Shown: positions 34,436 to 44,233, numbered from the stretch's first letter. The stretch: DNA of 64,000 nt from Vibrio marisflavi CECT 7928 (GCF_921294215.1 NZ_CAKLDM010000001.1:124001-188000); one strand, 5' to 3'. Notes: generated by a model from the sequence alone, not told the origin. Translations and numbers: made by a program.

Positions 34436-35443
34436 TCAGTCAGTAGTATTCAAAGCATTTTCATTTGGCATTTTTCTAGCCGCATATTTATTTGCCAACA
34501 CTGCGCAGTAAAATATCTGAATGGGGTGATAGAGCATAATAGGCAGCAAAATCATCCCTAGTTGAGGGTTGGTGCCGAAAATAACTTTTGCCATTGGTAC
34601 ACCCGCTGCGAGTGATTTCTTGGTTCCACAGAACAGCGCTGAGATTTCATCTTCGGTATTGAATTTCAGCTTTCTTGAAATCCATGGGATGAGCGTAGCG
34701 ATACAAAGAAGAACAACAACACAAATCACGATTGAAATTGCCAGCGTGACGATAGAAAAGTCTGACCAAATATGTTGAATAACCGAGTTACTGAAAGCGT
34801 TAAATACGATTAACAAGATCACGACTTTATCCACCTTATTCACCACAGATTTATGGCGTTCCATGAATGTGATTAAAAATGGTCTTACCAACTGACCAAT
34901 TATCATTGGTAGCAGAAGCATTTTTGCAATAGCGATAATAGTGCTTACAACAGGAACATGACCACTTTCTGCCCCCATGAATATTTGGACGAAGAAAGGT
35001 GTGATAAATACGCCAAGTACACTTGAAAGCGAAGCATTAAAAATCGCACCGGGTATGTTGCCTTTGGCGACACTGGTCATCGCAACAGAGGACGAAATGG
35101 TACTGGGCAGTGCAAACAGGTAGCTAAAACCAAATGCTAACGCAGCTGGGAAAATCGCAAGTAGGCCGTGTCCGAATAGCAGCCATAGAATAGGGTAGGC
35201 GACAAACGTCATGCACTGCACAAGAATATGCAGTCGCCAGTTTCTCACCCCTTTTTTAATTGCCGAAGGAGAAAGCCCAACGCCGTGCAAGAAGAAAATC
35301 AAGGCAATACCCAATTCCGTCACGATGTCTAAATGCAATACGCCATGGCTTTTTCCCACATTCGGAAATAGCGCTGCCAGCACAATGGCTAACACCATTC
35401 CTACTAAAAACCACTCTTTTTTGATCACTTTTACCATGTTCAT
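34436..35443 (-). CDS. yfeH: Bile acid:sodium symporter-family protein (YfeH/SLC10A7-like)
   Basis: A 335-residue protein with ten hydrophobic segments. Motifs such as ALIFFLHGVGLSPSAIKKG, ALPSTISSSVAMTS and LFCGTKKSLAAGVPMA are typical of the YfeH/SLC10A7 branch. The transported solute of this branch is not known with certainty. It is divergent from the next AraC-type gene (84-bp gap), which may regulate it. Confidence 0.88.
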   Translation of the reverse strand: MNMVKVIKKEWFLVGMVLAIVLAALFPNVGKSHGVLHLDIVTELGIALIFFLHGVGLSPSAIKKGVRNWRLHILVQCMTFVAYPILWLLFGHGLLAIFPAALAFGFSYLFALPSTISSSVAMTSVAKGNIPGAIFNASLSSVLGVFITPFFVQIFMGAESGHVPVVSTIIAIAKMLLLPMIIGQLVRPFLITFMERHKSVVNKVDKVVILLIVFNAFSNSVIQHIWSDFSIVTLAISIVICVVVLLCIATLIPWISRKLKFNTEDEISALFCGTKKSLAAGVPMAKVIFGTNPQLGMILLPIMLYHPIQIFYCAVLANKYAARKMPNENALNTTD

Positions 35444-35527
35444 TTATTTTATCTCGGTAAGTTTGGCAAAATATATTGTATAGATTAATATTTCCTCTAT
35501 TTCTTACAACCGATAATAAGACAAACT

Positions 35528-36307
35528 ATGTCGACTAGAAGACAGAAGCGCGCTATTCCAAATTTACCGGAACTTCCAAGGCCAATTTACGCTCGGCCTG
35601 AAAGCTGGGGGCCAGAAGGGCGTTTGACAGACTGGCACAGCCACAAATGGGGGCAATTTAGCTATGCAGTATCCGGTGTGCTGAATGTTTCAACAGAGCA
35701 AGCTAGTTACGTTTCTCCTCCCCAATACGGTATCTGGATTCCAGAGAATACCACTCATAAAGTCGAATCGAATGTTGCGGCGGAAATGCGCAGCTTGTAC
35801 ATCAATATGGATGCATTAGCAGGTGATCAGTGGAAGAGGCCATTTACTTGTGAAGTGTCGGTTCTGTGTCGAGAGCTTATTGTTCGCTTCTGTCAAAGCC
35901 CTGCGTTATATGATGTGGGGTCGAGAGAAGAACGGTTAGCGCAAGTGATGATTGACGAACTAGGCCTGCAACCTGAAGTGGCGACAGATTTGCCAATGCC
36001 TACTGATCATCGTCTTATCTTGATTAGTGAGTTTTTGATTGAAGAACCTAGCTGTGCACTCGATATAAACCAACTCGGCAGTAAAGTTGGTCTATCAGGG
36101 CGCAGTGTCAGTCGGCTATTCAAACAAGAAACAGGGTTGACTTTTCAGCAGTGGAGGCAGCGGGTACGCCTATCCACAGCACTTACATGGTTGGAAAGTG
36201 GCGTTAGTGTTACAGAAGTGGCTGTGAGCTGCGGCTACGATTCTCTATCGGCATTCGTGGTTGCTTTTAAATCCCAGTTTGGACAAACCCCCGGTCAGAT
36301 GTTTTAG
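35528..36307 (+). CDS. AraC-family regulator with cupin sensor domain
   Basis: A 259-residue protein. The N-terminal cupin-like part (DWHSHKWGQFSYAVSGVLNV) binds small ligands, and the C-terminal AraC domain includes GLSGRSVSRLFKQETGLTFQQW and the second helix ending SAFVVAFKSQFGQTPGQ. It is divergent from the yfeH-like transporter, suggesting transporter control. Its stop overlaps the convergent solute-binding gene by 4 bp. Confidence 0.88.
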   Translation: MSTRRQKRAIPNLPELPRPIYARPESWGPEGRLTDWHSHKWGQFSYAVSGVLNVSTEQASYVSPPQYGIWIPENTTHKVESNVAAEMRSLYINMDALAGDQWKRPFTCEVSVLCRELIVRFCQSPALYDVGSREERLAQVMIDELGLQPEVATDLPMPTDHRLILISEFLIEEPSCALDINQLGSKVGLSGRSVSRLFKQETGLTFQQWRQRVRLSTALTWLESGVSVTEVAVSCGYDSLSAFVVAFKSQFGQTPGQMF

Positions 36308-37122
36308 GGCGTGTTGAGCTTTGCAATCTCCGCTAGAAGGTAGTTGTAATAATAGTCTGCTATTTGTTGTCCCTGAAACTCTTTTTCAACAAGGCCTTGG
36401 CTAACTCTGTTGTAATTATCTAATTGGTGTTTCGAGCATTTACTGAATGCGTGATAGACCAGTCTTGGTTCTTGTGGCAGTGGAATAATTTTCGTTGAGT
36501 CGAGCAAGTCCATCTTTTGCGCCATATAGAACAACGACTCTTTGTTGCTGCTGGCTACGCCAGTTAATCTTCCTCGAACAAACATTTTCATATTGGCGGA
36601 ATAAAAGTCAGTTTGCGGCGTCAGGATCAACCGGATCCGAGGGTGACGCCAATAAGGTTTCAATAGTGATGGAGGTAGCCCGTCCGTCCAGCCAACCACT
36701 TGATCAAACAAATCTTCAGAGCCACGAATCTCATCAACGGGGAAGTCTTTATTGACAAGCAGGGATGGAATAACACGGTGGAACGGTTGTTCTGGATAAA
36801 GCATTCGCGCAGTACGTTCTTCAGACCAACCTTTCAATAAAAACATATCAATAGTACATTGCTTAAGGCTAACCTCGGAGCGCTTGTTGGTCATTTTCTG
36901 CCAAACAATGTTAACGTTCATTTTTCCAGCAAAGTTCTCAGTAAAAAAGGAAATGAGAGGGCCGTAGGGCATCTCTTTCTCTGCTGAATAAAACACGTGA
37001 GGTGGATAAACAAAATAGCCAACTTTTAAATCTTGTCGCTCTTGAGAAAACGCCGCTGCACTCAGAATCATCAGTATAAGTGTCAGTGCTATTTTATTTC
37101 TACCTACCGTCAAGCTGTGCAT
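36304..37122 (-). CDS. Orphan periplasmic solute-binding protein, family 3-like
   Basis: A 272-residue protein from ATG 37122, supported by GGAG 5 bases upstream. A signal peptide (ending LSAAAFSQ) is followed by a weakly conserved family-3 binding fold (LKVGYFVYPPHVFYSAEKEM). No transporter is linked. The second such orphan in this window. Ligand unknown. Confidence 0.75.
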   Translation of the reverse strand: MHSLTVGRNKIALTLILMILSAAAFSQERQDLKVGYFVYPPHVFYSAEKEMPYGPLISFFTENFAGKMNVNIVWQKMTNKRSEVSLKQCTIDMFLLKGWSEERTARMLYPEQPFHRVIPSLLVNKDFPVDEIRGSEDLFDQVVGWTDGLPPSLLKPYWRHPRIRLILTPQTDFYSANMKMFVRGRLTGVASSNKESLFYMAQKMDLLDSTKIIPLPQEPRLVYHAFSKCSKHQLDNYNRVSQGLVEKEFQGQQIADYYYNYLLAEIAKLNTP

Positions 37123-37298
37123 CACTTCTCCACTTGGTTAGAGCAAAACATCATAGGAATATTGGGTATTATTACCTTATTAATAATAGGAGAGTTTCTG
37201 GCTGTTATTCGATAGACAAAAATTCTAGCCATGATTAACGACAACGTTTTACTTCGCTGAAGAAGGGAAAGGTTAAAGTTAGTACTGCATAAAGTTAT

Positions 37299-38177
37299 CT
37301 ATTCGCCTGACTTTCCATGAGTTAATGTTCTTGATGATTCCTCATCAATAAAGACAATATCAACAATGTCTACAAAATCGCCATTAGTGAGCCCGAGTGG
37401 GGAGCAATTGCTTTGGATCGCAATAACATTTTTCGTAGGCTTGCGAATATAGTTTGTGAGTGAGGCGCAAAAATGGTCATTGCAGGTGTCTGATCGCAGC
37501 TCTCTAGGCAGCGAGCAGCCAGTATTGGTCTGATTTATACATGCCCCTTGAATATGATCTGCTCTGATATGAGAAATATAATAATCCAGTAACTCCTTTT
37601 TAGTTATCATTTGATTGTGCATTCTTATTCGGTTTATGCTGCCTTCGTTCAGGTAAGCCTTGTGTGAACCGCTTCGGCAACAACCGCCCTTACAAGTAGT
37701 ACAAAGTTTCTCTAATATATCGTTTAGCCAATCTTGGTCGTCGAATGAGCTTGATGAGACCGCATTTTGAGGTTCTTCAATAATCTCTAGTATGCTTTTA
37801 GAGAAAGCAGTATCTAGAATGTCCTTCAAGTGAGAAACGTAGTTAGAGTATAAACTGTCGTCAATGGGAGCCATTTCGGGCAGGCCGGTAGGAATGGTGA
37901 CTAAGCTTGTATCGGTTACTGATGCACCTTCGATTTTAGATAGCGCATCTTCAAAAAGATCTTCACATTTATTTAAAAATTTGCGTAACTTTTCTTCCCG
38001 AAGAGCTACTTTCTGTTCCTCGAGTCTCGCATGATTCTCACGTAATTCGCCTTCAAGTTGACCAAAGTGCGTTTTATAGCTGAATGAGCTCATTGTGGAC
38101 TTCTGCTTGATTAGCATTTTACATTGCACATTGTTGCAAAACTTGGCACCACAAATCTCACATTCGTATGTAGACAT
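37299..38177 (-). CDS. Cys-rich putative metal-cluster protein (YkgJ-like)
   Basis: A 292-residue protein from ATG 38177 (AAGGA upstream). The N-terminus has CEICGAKFCNNVQC, a zinc-finger-like element. A charged, likely coiled-coil segment follows (about 40-80). The C-terminal half contains CTTCKGGCCRSGSHKAYL, then GACINQTNTGCSLP and SDTCNDHFC, the spacing of the YkgJ-type zinc- or iron-cluster cysteine box. The combination is unfamiliar. It may bind a metal and act in redox or maturation. No operon partner is apparent. Confidence 0.65.
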   Translation of the reverse strand: MSTYECEICGAKFCNNVQCKMLIKQKSTMSSFSYKTHFGQLEGELRENHARLEEQKVALREEKLRKFLNKCEDLFEDALSKIEGASVTDTSLVTIPTGLPEMAPIDDSLYSNYVSHLKDILDTAFSKSILEIIEEPQNAVSSSSFDDQDWLNDILEKLCTTCKGGCCRSGSHKAYLNEGSINRIRMHNQMITKKELLDYYISHIRADHIQGACINQTNTGCSLPRELRSDTCNDHFCASLTNYIRKPTKNVIAIQSNCSPLGLTNGDFVDIVDIVFIDEESSRTLTHGKSGE

Positions 38178-38432
38178 AATTATCCTTTGGAGAACTAATA
38201 TATTGATTGCTATTAATAACTTATGCCGCAAATAGCCTTATGACAACTTCTGGCATCAAATATTGAAGCCCATCGCAACGAATGCCTTGTTACAGATCTC
38301 AGAGTTTCCAGCTGTTATTAGATAAAAAAAATTCAAGCTCTTAGTGAATGCCACAACATGATAATGTGTTGAGTTGCTTATCAAACAACAATAGACTATC
38401 CAACAACCAAACTTTTTTAGTATTGATATCAA

Positions 38433-38834
38433 ATGTATATAAAAGAATTTAGCAAAGACTTTGAGATGCGGTTTATGGACATGAACGCAGGTGTTCATCT
38501 TTCAAACCATGTTTGTGTTTCCTATCTATCTGAGTATCTCTCTGCTTTCCTAGAGAGTCATGGCCAATCGATGTTCGGTGTTTATGACTATAGATTACTG
38601 TTTGCTAATTTAGAGATTAAGTTCACTCGAGAAGTCATCTATCCAGCCACAATCACAATACAGTGCACTGATGTAGAAGTTAAAAGCCGGAAAATTGCGC
38701 TTCACATAGAGCAGTTTGTCGACAACCAGACCGTTGCGAAAGCAGTGTTGGCTCTCTCTTTTATGAAAGACGGAAAAGTCGCTCAAATTAATGACAAGAT
38801 CGCATCACTATTTTTAGGAACCATCGAGCAATGA
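38433..38834 (+). CDS. Hotdog-fold thioesterase (4HBT-like)
   Basis: A 133-residue protein. The opening FEMRFMDMNAGVHLSNHVCVSYL fits the 4HBT hotdog pattern, in which an Asp or similar residue in a D-x-N-x-H context acts in hydrolysis of acyl-CoA; here Asp and Asn occur as DMNAGVHLSN. Later strands (ATITIQCTDVEVKSRKIALHIEQ) complete the fold. The substrate is unknown. The start lacks a clear ribosome site. Confidence 0.75.
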   Translation: MYIKEFSKDFEMRFMDMNAGVHLSNHVCVSYLSEYLSAFLESHGQSMFGVYDYRLLFANLEIKFTREVIYPATITIQCTDVEVKSRKIALHIEQFVDNQTVAKAVLALSFMKDGKVAQINDKIASLFLGTIEQ

Positions 38835-39178
38835 GAATAGATCGGCAAGCTGGTGCAGCGCACATATTTGAGCGGCACTATTTGGGTGTGCTGCTCCAAC
38901 TAGGTAGCCTTTGTCAGTCAAGATACTTTTTCTAATCTGAACGGAACGGGTTAGAACTGTGTAATGAAATCGTTTTTGTCCAAAACTGAGCTAGGTATCA
39001 TTTTTTGAAACGAGAGCAAATAGGTGTTGAAGATCAGACGGCCTTTGAACGATTCTATGCACTCGCATTATAATTGTATCAGTATTATAGGTTCGTCACG
39101 CCTCTAGCTAGATTTGCGACAGAATAAATTTTCTGTATATATCAATCACCTATATAACATTCCAATACGTTTACAAAT
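38835..39178. other. Intergenic region before lemA
   Basis: 344 bases between the thioesterase and LemA genes. It should contain the lemA promoter. I see no clear repeat, operator or small gene. Confidence 0.5.
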
Positions 39179-39781
39179 ATGGAAATTACTATGACTTCAC
39201 TTATTGTTTTTATCGTCATCGTTTTACTTATCGCGGTGTTTGCGGTCAGTATTTACAACAAACTAGTGACGCTACGTAATCGCTTCAAAAACAGCTTTGC
39301 TCAGATTGAGGTCCAGCTAAAACGTCGTTACGACCTGATCCCAAACCTTGTTAGCACAGCGAAAGGCTACATGGAGCATGAAAAAGAAACCTTCGAGCGT
39401 GTCATCCAAGCGCGTAACCAAGCGATTTCAGGCTTGAAAGCAGCAAGTGATACGCCAGAAAGCGATGCGGCTATTAGCCAACTGGCACAAGCAGAAGGCA
39501 TGCTACAAAATGCTCTAGGTAAGCTAAATGTTGTTGTTGAAGCTTACCCAGAGCTTAAAGCCAACGAAACCATGACCCAGCTACAAGAAGAGCTGACCAG
39601 TACAGAGAATAAAGTCGCTTTTTCTCGCCAAGCCTTTAACGATGCCGTCACCAGCTACAACACTTACAAGCATACTTTCCCACCTGTTCTGTTTGCCAAT
39701 ATGTTTGGCTTCCAAGACGGTAAGCTGCTCGAGTTTGAAGACAGTGAAGCAATCCAAGAAGCACCTAAGGTTGAATTCTAA
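39179..39781 (+). CDS. lemA: LemA-family protein
   Basis: A 200-residue protein. One N-terminal membrane helix (about 5-25) is followed by the LemA helical domain (KNSFAQIEVQLKRRYDLIPNLVSTAKG, typical). Start is ATG 39179; an ATG 12 bases on is an alternative. Function of LemA is uncertain; linked M48 proteases suggest envelope quality control. Its TAA overlaps the ATG of the protease gene (TAATG). Confidence 0.93.
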   Translation: MEITMTSLIVFIVIVLLIAVFAVSIYNKLVTLRNRFKNSFAQIEVQLKRRYDLIPNLVSTAKGYMEHEKETFERVIQARNQAISGLKAASDTPESDAAISQLAQAEGMLQNALGKLNVVVEAYPELKANETMTQLQEELTSTENKVAFSRQAFNDAVTSYNTYKHTFPPVLFANMFGFQDGKLLEFEDSEAIQEAPKVEF

Positions 39782-41649
39782 TGGATTTCTTTGACCATCA
39801 AGATACCGCACGTCAGCGTACCGGGCTTCTGGTGTTTCTGTTTTCCTTAGCAGTATTAGTCATCACTGCTTTGGTCAGCGTACTGTCGATTGCTATTTAT
39901 TATGGGGTCACTGGGGAACCATTTGATCAACGAACCGCTATCACCTATATCTTGCTGTGCTTTGGGTGCGTGGCGCTGGTTGTTGCAATCACTTCGATGT
40001 TCCGCTTATCTGAGCTTTCTTCCAATGGCGGTCGCGGCGTTGCTGAAAGTATTGGGGGTAAGCTTATTTCCTCGAATACGACTGACACAAAACATCGTCA
40101 GCTGCTTAATGTAGTAGAGGAGATGGCAATTGCATCTGGAATTCCCGTCCCTCCTGTTTATATTATGCTGGGAGAGCGTGGTATTAACGCTTTCGCAGCA
40201 GGCATGAGCATTGATGATGCCGTCATCGGTGTTACGCAAGGTGCGCTAGACAGCTTTACCCGTGATGAGCTGCAAGGCGTCATTGCTCATGAATTCAGCC
40301 ACGTGTTAAATGGCGATATGCGCATGAACACACGGTTGATTGGCGTCTTGTTCGGCATTACTTGCATTGCGTATTTGGGTCACTTAGTTCTCGACAATAC
40401 GCGCTACACGAGCCGCGCATCAAGAAGCTCTTCCGGTTCCGATAAAGGCTTCACAGTCATCATATTGATCGCGATTGTGTGTATAGTGCTTGGTTGGGTT
40501 GGTACTTTATTTGGCTCAATGATCAAAGCAGCTATCTCACGGCAACGCGAGTTCTTGGCAGACGCGAGTGCGGTGCAGTTTACTCGAAATAGCCAAGGGA
40601 TTTCAGGTGCTCTGAAGAAGATTTTCGGTCACGCATCTGGCTCTAGCTTGAATGCGCGAGTGAGCAGCCAAATGAGCCACATGATGTTTGGGCAAAGCAG
40701 CTTGTCTGGTTTCACCGGCTTCTTCGCTACTCACCCGCCTTTGGAAGAGCGAATCCGTCGTATAGAACCCAATTGGGATGGCAGCTTTTCGAGCAAAAAT
40801 CAGAGCAACACTTCAGCGTTTGGAAGTGATCAAGTAAGTGGGTTTTCGTCTAATGCCAACTTTGGTTCTCAGGATCATGAAACACAAGATGTAGCACCAA
40901 CTTCCTCGGAGCTAAGTGGCACAGGTACACAGCTTATTAGCCAATTACCCCAAGACTTGGTAGACATTGCACGTGAACCCTACAGTTCTCGTTTTATTGC
41001 ATTACTACTGATCTTTGATGGAAGTGATGTACAGCGTGAGATGATCAAAGGTCATATTCCGATGGTCTCGTACGCCAAACTATTACCGTGGTTGGATTTC
41101 GATTTACCAATGCATTTGAGGCTTCCTCTGCTAGAGCTCGCTATCCCTGCGCTCAAAGCAATGAGTGAAGGTCAGAAAAACAGACTTTGCGAAGTTCTGC
41201 GAGAATTGTCTCAAACCGATAATCACTACTCACTAGGTGAATGGTGCGTCATTAACTTGCTGGAAAAGCAGCTTATTGCACCATTTGGTTCTACTCGCCA
41301 GAACAAGACCTTTAAGCAACTCGAAGAAAGCGTTCATTGGTTGCTAAGTGAATTAGTTTGGGTCACTCATTCAGAACGAAAACGTGCGCAACGAGCGTTT
41401 AACGCTTCGCTCTCCTCGCTTGGATTTGCAGAAACTACGCTAGTAGAACCTAATAACGACTGGCGCATAAGTCGTACTGCATTGGAACTGTTGCTGCAAC
41501 TTAAACCCCTTCAACGACGCCAGTTCGTTAAGGCGTGTCGTTTAGCAATCGAGTCTGATGGAAAAATCACCGTTTCAGAAGGCGAATTGTACCGAGTGAT
41601 AGCGTGTTTCTTGGAAGTGCCAGAACCGCCGCTCACTGTGACACTTTAA
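39781..41649 (+). CDS. M48 metalloprotease with C-terminal TerB-like extension
   Basis: A 622-residue membrane protein. Helices at about 17-42 and 53-73, then an M48/HtpX-like protease domain with HEFSH at 170-174 and the third ligand in REFLADASAVQF. Further helices lie near 185-203 and 223-245. After a Ser/Asn-rich linker (about 335-385) a long helical part ends with ACRLAIESDGKITVSEGELY, typical of TerB-like domains. It probably degrades membrane proteins on the cytoplasmic side. It is coupled to lemA by overlapping stop/start and is followed by a strong terminator. Confidence 0.9.
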   Translation: MDFFDHQDTARQRTGLLVFLFSLAVLVITALVSVLSIAIYYGVTGEPFDQRTAITYILLCFGCVALVVAITSMFRLSELSSNGGRGVAESIGGKLISSNTTDTKHRQLLNVVEEMAIASGIPVPPVYIMLGERGINAFAAGMSIDDAVIGVTQGALDSFTRDELQGVIAHEFSHVLNGDMRMNTRLIGVLFGITCIAYLGHLVLDNTRYTSRASRSSSGSDKGFTVIILIAIVCIVLGWVGTLFGSMIKAAISRQREFLADASAVQFTRNSQGISGALKKIFGHASGSSLNARVSSQMSHMMFGQSSLSGFTGFFATHPPLEERIRRIEPNWDGSFSSKNQSNTSAFGSDQVSGFSSNANFGSQDHETQDVAPTSSELSGTGTQLISQLPQDLVDIAREPYSSRFIALLLIFDGSDVQREMIKGHIPMVSYAKLLPWLDFDLPMHLRLPLLELAIPALKAMSEGQKNRLCEVLRELSQTDNHYSLGEWCVINLLEKQLIAPFGSTRQNKTFKQLEESVHWLLSELVWVTHSERKRAQRAFNASLSSLGFAETTLVEPNNDWRISRTALELLLQLKPLQRRQFVKACRLAIESDGKITVSEGELYRVIACFLEVPEPPLTVTL

Positions 41650-41660
41650 CTCCACAAAGT

Positions 41661-41690
41661 AAAACGCCAGCGATAATCGCTGGCGTTTTT
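41661..41690 (+). terminator. Strong rho-independent terminator after the protease gene
   Basis: AACGCCAGCGAT and ATCGCTGGCGTT form a GC-rich stem followed by a run of T. It starts 14 bases after the stop codon. Confidence 0.9.
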
Positions 41691-41789
41691 TGTTTTCGAC
41701 TATAAATGACGCTGATTAGGGGCTTTTGACCTTTCACATTGGCATACTTGAAGTTATCGCTCATTTGCTAATATTTGTCCAACCCGCAC

Positions 41790-42665
41790 TCACAACTCCG
41801 AACACTTCGACAGCTTTGGCTGCGATTTAAAGAAAGTGCCCCATGGGATGAGAGGTAAGATCACCATTGCTATTCCTAATATGGTGAGCCAATCGGGGAC
41901 TTCATTGAACCACATGACACCAAACAAAGTAACGAACACCAATCCAGAGTTCTCAGCGACTGCAATCGAACTGGCAGGCGCGCGTTGGTAAGCCATTATC
42001 GCTAAACCGTTGTAGCTGAGAATTAATGCAGAGCTTGCAAGTATCAACAGCAAGCTTGTTGTTGTGATGGGCTGCCAGTAGTACAGCGCTAGGATACCCG
42101 ATATCGGTAGAGAAAATAGCGATGTCCAAAATAAGGTACTTACTACTGACTGGTGATTCGGAAGTTTGCGAGCTGTCAGGTTAAAAAGAGCAAGAGTCAG
42201 CGCTGTTCCAAGGGCAAAACTCGCAGCCCAATGAAATTCGGATGGTCGCAACACAACCATAACTCCTGCAAAACCTAACACTGTCATTGCTATGCGTGTT
42301 GGTTTAGGTTTTTCACCGAGTAATACCATCGATAGAGGGAGCATTATCAGGGGTGCTGCATAGAAAACGGCGTTTGCTGTAGCCAGTGTTAAGTGCGTTA
42401 TGGCGACCACCATGCACCCACTGCCGATAACAATTAGCTGTGCTCTCAATATATGAAGTTTGGGGCTATAAAGCTTTCTTTTCGGTTTAGGCTGTTTCAA
42501 CCAGAATGGCAAAATTACAAGTGTTGCAAGTAGTTGCCGGATAAAAATGTACTGAAAACTAGACACGTCTCCATCAAGCAGTTTAACTGCAACATCGGAG
42601 AGTGAAGCGGCGAAATTACCGATAACCAGCAGCAATATCGCCAAGGGAATGCGGGCAGAAGACAA
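41790..42665 (-). CDS. EamA/DMT-family transporter
   Basis: A 291-residue protein with ten hydrophobic segments in two EamA repeats. The start is TTG 42665, two bases after the TAG of the upstream acetyltransferase gene; no alternative ATG fits, so translation coupling is likely. Such carriers export metabolites or amino acids. Substrate unknown. Confidence 0.85.
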   Translation of the reverse strand: MSSARIPLAILLLVIGNFAASLSDVAVKLLDGDVSSFQYIFIRQLLATLVILPFWLKQPKPKRKLYSPKLHILRAQLIVIGSGCMVVAITHLTLATANAVFYAAPLIMLPLSMVLLGEKPKPTRIAMTVLGFAGVMVVLRPSEFHWAASFALGTALTLALFNLTARKLPNHQSVVSTLFWTSLFSLPISGILALYYWQPITTTSLLLILASSALILSYNGLAIMAYQRAPASSIAVAENSGLVFVTLFGVMWFNEVPDWLTILGIAMVILPLIPWGTFFKSQPKLSKCSEL

Positions 42666-42667
42666 GG

Positions 42668-43120
42668 CTACTTTTCCAGCTTCATATCAATGTGCGGAAT
42701 GTCATCTTCTAGGTACATCTCTGAGGTCTGCACAAAACCATGTTGGCGATAGAAGTTTGCTAGATGCTCTTGAGCACCCAATTCAATAGTTTCATTTGGC
42801 CATAAAGCTTCGCAAGAGGATAAAGCCTTTTGCAGAAGCTGATGTCCAAGGCCATCGCCTCTATGGCTTTCACTGGTAGCCACTCTGCCGATACTCACTG
42901 ACGGATAACTGATCCCTTTTGGTAATAGACGAGCGCATGCAACGAGCTTGTCGCCTTGATAACCCAATAAGTGGTGGACATCGTGCTGATGATCCTTGTC
43001 ATCTAGCTCTGGGTAAGGGCAGGTTTGCTCAACAACAAATACGTTGACCCGAAGTTTAAGAAGTTGATAGAGCTCGGTAGTAGTTAGTTGAAGGAAGGAT
43101 TTTAGCTGCCAAGTAATCAT
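42668..43120 (-). CDS. elaA: GNAT acetyltransferase, ElaA type
   Basis: A 150-residue protein. The opening (LLKLRVNVFVVEQTCPYPELDDKDH) is typical of ElaA, and SIGRVATSESHRGDGLGHQLLQKAL is the acetyl-CoA binding motif (R-x-x-G-x-G). Substrate unknown. The DMT exporter gene is coupled downstream, so they may share a pathway. Confidence 0.9.
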   Translation of the reverse strand: MITWQLKSFLQLTTTELYQLLKLRVNVFVVEQTCPYPELDDKDHQHDVHHLLGYQGDKLVACARLLPKGISYPSVSIGRVATSESHRGDGLGHQLLQKALSSCEALWPNETIELGAQEHLANFYRQHGFVQTSEMYLEDDIPHIDMKLEK

Positions 43121-43191
43121 TATTATTTATTCTTCATTGTTGCGAATATCAGTAATGTAACAAGGCTCGTTTATATAGGCATTAACAAATG

Positions 43192-43755
43192 TTAATTCTG
43201 GCTACGTTTTTTAATGCGACTTAGGCTAATAGGGGTGATGCCAAGATAGCCAGCGATTTGGTAGTCATTGAGGCGCTCAAGCAAGCTTGGAAAGTTCAGG
43301 CAGAATAACTCATAGCGCTCTTCGGGTGTATGGAGCAGCATAAAGCGCTCTTTTTTCTCTTTATACATAAGCTGAGTTTCCAGTAGCTTTAGATAAATGT
43401 CGTGCCTTTCTTTACGCCATTTGCCCAAGGTTTCTATTGGAAGTGACAGAATTGAACACCGAGTGATCGTCTCAATGAGATAAGGAGAAGCTTGCTGGTT
43501 GATCAGGCTTTCAAAGCCAATAATCCAATCGTATTCCCAATAAAACTCTTTGCTAAACTTCTTTCCTTTGTCTGTCAGGTAAGCTGAATGACAAATTCCT
43601 TCCAGCATAAAGAACACATCATTCGCCACTTCGCCCTGATGCAGTAAAGCTTGATGTTCTGGTAACTCTATGAGTTTTGCTGATTGAATGAGTTGGTCGA
43701 TTTCTTGTTGTGCAAAACCGTTCTTTTGTAAGTGTTGTTGGAACAGGTCAATCAT
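43192..43755 (-). CDS. Crp/Fnr-type regulator with cyclic-nucleotide-binding fold
   Basis: A 187-residue protein. The N-terminal 120 residues are a cNMP-binding beta barrel (LLHQGEVANDVFFMLEG). The C-terminus holds a short helix-turn-helix (DYQIAGYLGITPISLSRIKK). The fold lacks typical cAMP contacts, so ligand binding is uncertain. It overlaps the upstream gene by 4 bp (ATGA), so the two are an operon. Confidence 0.85.
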   Translation of the reverse strand: MIDLFQQHLQKNGFAQQEIDQLIQSAKLIELPEHQALLHQGEVANDVFFMLEGICHSAYLTDKGKKFSKEFYWEYDWIIGFESLINQQASPYLIETITRCSILSLPIETLGKWRKERHDIYLKLLETQLMYKEKKERFMLLHTPEERYELFCLNFPSLLERLNDYQIAGYLGITPISLSRIKKRSQN

Positions 43756-44138
43756 AGTGAGTCCATTTTTAAACGCGCTGCTCTTGCTTGTACCAACGTA
43801 CAGCCAGTTAATTGGACTAACTCCGCCAATGTGATTGAAGGGTTACGTTGGATAAGGCTTTCAAGTTTTGTTTGAACGGTTTCTTTTTGGCTTGAAGCAA
43901 TATCTTTGTTGGTTTTGATTTTATTGATGAGATAAGCAAAGTGTTCGTCACTTTCGACGGCCAGCATATCGATAAATTGCAGTATGTCCGAGCAAGTGCC
44001 AATCAGTTGCCAATTGCGAGAGCGTCTCACTCTTTTTAGCTGGCAGTGGTTGTTTTCAGCAATGAGTTTGGCTGTTTTTACGTGCTCTCCGCCAATGCGG
44101 TGTATTAAAGAGGGCAGAGAGATAGCAATTAGCGACAT
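43752..44138 (-). CDS. Small conserved protein, ribosome-recycling-factor-like family
   Basis: A 128-residue protein. The opening (LPSLIHRIGGEHVKTAKLIA) recalls the small gammaproteobacterial family annotated as ribosome-recycling-factor-like (PF12614), not the true Frr. The C-terminus (NPSITLAELVQLTGCTLVQARAARL) looks like a helix-turn-helix. The function is not established. It precedes and overlaps the Crp-like gene. Confidence 0.55.
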   Translation of the reverse strand: MSLIAISLPSLIHRIGGEHVKTAKLIAENNHCQLKRVRRSRNWQLIGTCSDILQFIDMLAVESDEHFAYLINKIKTNKDIASSQKETVQTKLESLIQRNPSITLAELVQLTGCTLVQARAARLKMDSL

Positions 44139-44185
44139 GTAGAAATGAGTTGAGCAAACCGATTAGAAAATATAGCAGATAAAAC

Positions 44186-44210
44186 AAAAGAGCGAAAATT
44201 CGCTCTTTTT
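44186..44210 (-). terminator. Terminator after the acidic small-protein gene
   Basis: AAAGAGCGAA and TTCGCTCTTT form the stem; T-rich sequence follows on both strands. On the minus strand it lies 24 bases past the stop codon. Confidence 0.7.
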
Positions 44211-44233
44211 ACAATACCGCAATTTGGTGATGA

